Assembly (NCBI GenBank): GCA_949840955.1
Contig: CATKXV010000004.1
Location: forward strand, 1-63,803
Reading direction: 5' to 3'
DNA: 63,803 nucleotides
Origin: an uncultured Anaeroplasmataceae bacterium
Lineage (GTDB): Bacteria > Bacillota_I > Bacilli_A > Acholeplasmatales > Anaeroplasmataceae
Shown here: positions 62,274 through 63,803 of the stretch, one piece after another
Numbering within the stretch: the stretch's first letter is position 1
Layout: each line of letters starts with the position of its first letter
Made by a program: the position numbers and the translations under genes
The notes under the pieces: generated by a model
Database searches by the model: none
Seen by the model: the letters and a program-made list of their open reading frames with translations, nothing else
What the model was told of the DNA's origin: nothing

Positions 62274-62714
62274 TTAATTAATTTTTCTTACAACGACTTT
62301 GTTTCCCTTAAAAGTTACAATTTCTACGATTTCATCCTTATGAATTGTTTCTGTTTCCTCTTCCATTAGACTCGCATTATAAATGATATCATGAATTTTT
62401 ACTTCTCCGGACTCATATTTAGAAATATCAGAAATCACCTTAACTCTTTTCCCTACAAATTCATCAATATTTGTGTATCTTGTTGCATTAAATAGAAGCT
62501 TTTTTGCAAAAGGTCTTGTTAGCCCTAAGGCCAAAAAGGATACTACTGCAAATACAACAACCTCAATATACCATTGAATTTGAGGAATTGCAGATAAAAT
62601 CAAAGCAATAATAGACCCTAGCGAAAACCAAACCGCAACTAAATCCTGTGTAATGGATTCTAGAATTAAGGTAATAATGAATACTCCTAACCATACCCAA
62701 ACCATGTATTCCAT
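62274..62714 (-). CDS. NfeD-family membrane protein
   Basis: 146 residues: membrane segments (about 3-75), then a C-terminal OB-fold (about 85-146) with VGKRVKVISDI and EIVTFKGNKVVVRKI, as in NfeD1b. It pairs with the SPFH protein downstream. It overlaps the 125-residue gene by 1 bp (ATGA-type junction). Confidence 0.92.
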   Translation of the reverse strand: MEYMVWVWLGVFIITLILESITQDLVAVWFSLGSIIALILSAIPQIQWYIEVVVFAVVSFLALGLTRPFAKKLLFNATRYTNIDEFVGKRVKVISDISKYESGEVKIHDIIYNASLMEEETETIHKDEIVEIVTFKGNKVVVRKIN

Positions 62715-63091
62715 TAGGACACCTCTCCTTTCATATCTATTATTATAACCTGTTTTGCATCATCATAACACGCCTTAAACCTTTTAAATTCTTTTTTTGC
62801 AATAGACAAGCTAAAAATATTGGATATATAATCAATTAATGGTCTAGAACATATTCTAGCATACGTCTTTGAAATAGAAATCGGCAATAGGGATGTTTGC
62901 TTTAATTCACCGCTTAATGCATAGTCCTTATTGACAACGTATACATAAATTTTATCCTCTGCTTTATCTACTGCTACTCTAACACGATATGCATCTTGAA
63001 AATACTTTAGAAGTGTTTTGTTTAAAGTGATATGACTATCATAAATACTTGCAAATCCATTAGAATCATCAAATTCGAAAAATTCTAGCAT
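62714..63091 (-). CDS. Conserved-looking small protein, function unknown
   Basis: 125 residues, no membrane segment or signal peptide. A beta-rich N-terminal half (VRVAVDKAEDKIYVYVV) is followed by a helical, basic part. It overlaps the NfeD gene by 1 bp, which suggests a link to the NfeD/stomatin module. I do not recognise the family; an adapter role is only a guess. Confidence 0.65.
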   Translation of the reverse strand: MLEFFEFDDSNGFASIYDSHITLNKTLLKYFQDAYRVRVAVDKAEDKIYVYVVNKDYALSGELKQTSLLPISISKTYARICSRPLIDYISNIFSLSIAKKEFKRFKACYDDAKQVIIIDMKGEVS

Positions 63092-63203
63092 ATTCTTTAC
63101 CTCCTTATGCTTCTATTATACGCTTAAATTAAATAAAATTCAATATAATTCATAAAAATTTTTAAAAATAATATAAAAAAACAATCCGCAATGGATTGTA
63201 GTT

Positions 63204-63449
63204 TTATTTGCTATTAATGTCTACGTGAATTCTTTTTCCTTCTTTTGAAGCACCTGCGTAAAGGATGGTACGTATAGCTCTAGCAACATAGCCATCTTTC
63301 CCGATGACTCTACCAAAATCATTCGCATTTACCTTTACTTGATACTCTAAATTATCTTCATCATCGTTTGTTTTGATGATTTCAACATCTTCAGGATAAG
63401 CTACCAAAGGAAGAATTAAACTCTTAATTAACTCTTCAAACTTTATCAT
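63204..63449 (-). CDS. khpA: KH-domain RNA-binding protein KhpA
   Basis: 81-residue single KH domain with the GxxG loop in VIGKDGYVARAI. KhpA, with KhpB, binds RNA and affects cell division and small RNAs in Firmicutes. It lies 11 bp after rpsP, the usual arrangement. The rest of the rimM-trmD-rplS cluster does not follow it here. Confidence 0.95.
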   Translation of the reverse strand: MIKFEELIKSLILPLVAYPEDVEIIKTNDDEDNLEYQVKVNANDFGRVIGKDGYVARAIRTILYAGASKEGKRIHVDINSK

Positions 63450-63460
63450 AGTCCCACCTC

Positions 63461-63709
63461 TTACTTAGTAGTCTTGATATTGTTTGCTTCTAAAATGTTC
63501 TTTACAGTTAAAGTTGGCTGAGCACCATTAGCTAACCATTTTGTTACCTTTTCTGCATCTAAGGTTATAGTTGCAGGATCTGTTAAAGGATTATATGTTC
63601 CTAAAATTTCTAAAAATTTACCATCACGTGGTGCTTTAGAATCAGCAGCAACAATACGATATTTTGGAGCTTTATGTGCACCAAATCTTTGTAATCTAAT
63701 TTTTACCAT
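63461..63709 (-). CDS. rpsP: 30S ribosomal protein S16
   Basis: 82 residues starting [10 protein letters not shown], with [12 protein letters not shown] and the family core. ATG 63709 is used, with GAAGGAG upstream; a longer frame to 63739 is non-standard. Its promoter lies at 63745-63772. First gene of the pair with khpA. Confidence 0.97.
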   Translation of the reverse strand: MVKIRLQRFGAHKAPKYRIVAADSKAPRDGKFLEILGTYNPLTDPATITLDAEKVTKWLANGAQPTLTVKNILEANNIKTTK

Positions 63710-63744
63710 GATAAATACACTCCTTCTTTTTTTATACAATACGT

Positions 63745-63772
63745 ATTATACCACAAATAAAAAGGCTGTCAA
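63745..63772 (-). promoter_or_regulatory. rpsP promoter
   Basis: Minus strand: TTGACA (63767-63772), 16-bp spacer, TATAAT (63745-63750). The -35 lies in the right arm of the upstream terminator. Confidence 0.75.
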
Positions 63773-63795
63773 GTATTTTTTCTTGACACCCTTTT
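63760..63795 (-). terminator. Terminator of the gene upstream of rpsP
   Basis: Inverted repeat AAAAGG..GTCAAG / CTTGAC..CCTTTT with T-rich flank on the minus strand. The gene it ends lies outside the window. Confidence 0.7.
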
Positions 63796-63803
63796 ATTTT
63801 TTC

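Overview
The window is 63.8 kb of AT-rich bacterial DNA with dense, mostly co-oriented genes (nearly all on the minus strand). It fits an anaerobic, low-GC Bacillota/Firmicute, possibly Erysipelotrichia-like, using the standard code (TGA is a stop, e.g. in rimI). Supporting signs are a T-box leader, a CwlD-type amidase, PFOR, an NfnAB-type bifurcating transhydrogenase, TsaBE/RimI and rpsP-khpA. I see no insertion sequence, prophage, CRISPR array or rRNA. The species is not determined.

Layout. 1-2.2 kb: a PHP-ATPase (TrlF-like) cut by the window edge, tRNA-Leu and a terminator. 2.4-9.9 kb: pcrA, an ABC-F protein, glnS, ybaK, rimI-tsaB-tsaE. 10-12.2 kb: two COG0523 GTPases, one with nine 12-residue His/Cys repeats. 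12.2-16.4 kb: MacB/FtsX-type ABC transporter with a membrane TIR protein. 16.6-19.6 kb: CwlD amidase, then two PII-like proteins with a duplicated DUF1538 membrane protein. 19.7-26 kb: flavodoxin-like protein, esterase, 5'-3' exonuclease, NfnAB, an anchored unknown protein, an SDR. 26-33 kb: aromatic operon aroF-tyrA-aroB-aroA-aroQ-aroE*-aroC, where aroE* carries an extra APH-type kinase domain and neither aroK nor aroD is present. 33-35.5 kb: secreted cysteine protease followed by a serpin lipoprotein. 35.9-43.6 kb: heterodimeric ABC exporter, nfo, pcp, and an amino-acid ABC transporter under a T-box that probably reads arginine. 43.7-54 kb: PFOR with a Rex-like operator, dapA, csp, pepT, small membrane proteins, typA. 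54-63.8 kb: a HEPN-like unknown, flotillin, a PLP-salvage kinase, M42 peptidase, tRNA-Asp and tRNA-Arg, a membrane pair, NfeD/stomatin, khpA-rpsP.

Two observations stand out. First, three minus-strand promoters (upstream of the PHP-ATPase, the anchored protein and the protease-serpin operon) share one layout: two TGTCGAA-like boxes 10 bp apart, then 9 or 19 bp to the -35 element, a 17-bp spacer and a -10. TGTCGAA is the Spo0A box, so these look like one stationary-phase/sporulation regulon of secreted and defence-like functions. Second, the AroE-APH fusion sits exactly where shikimate kinase would be expected, and its kinase domain lacks the segment that holds the aminoglycoside-binding loop in APH(3'). 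It is a candidate non-orthologous shikimate kinase; this is inference and needs biochemistry.
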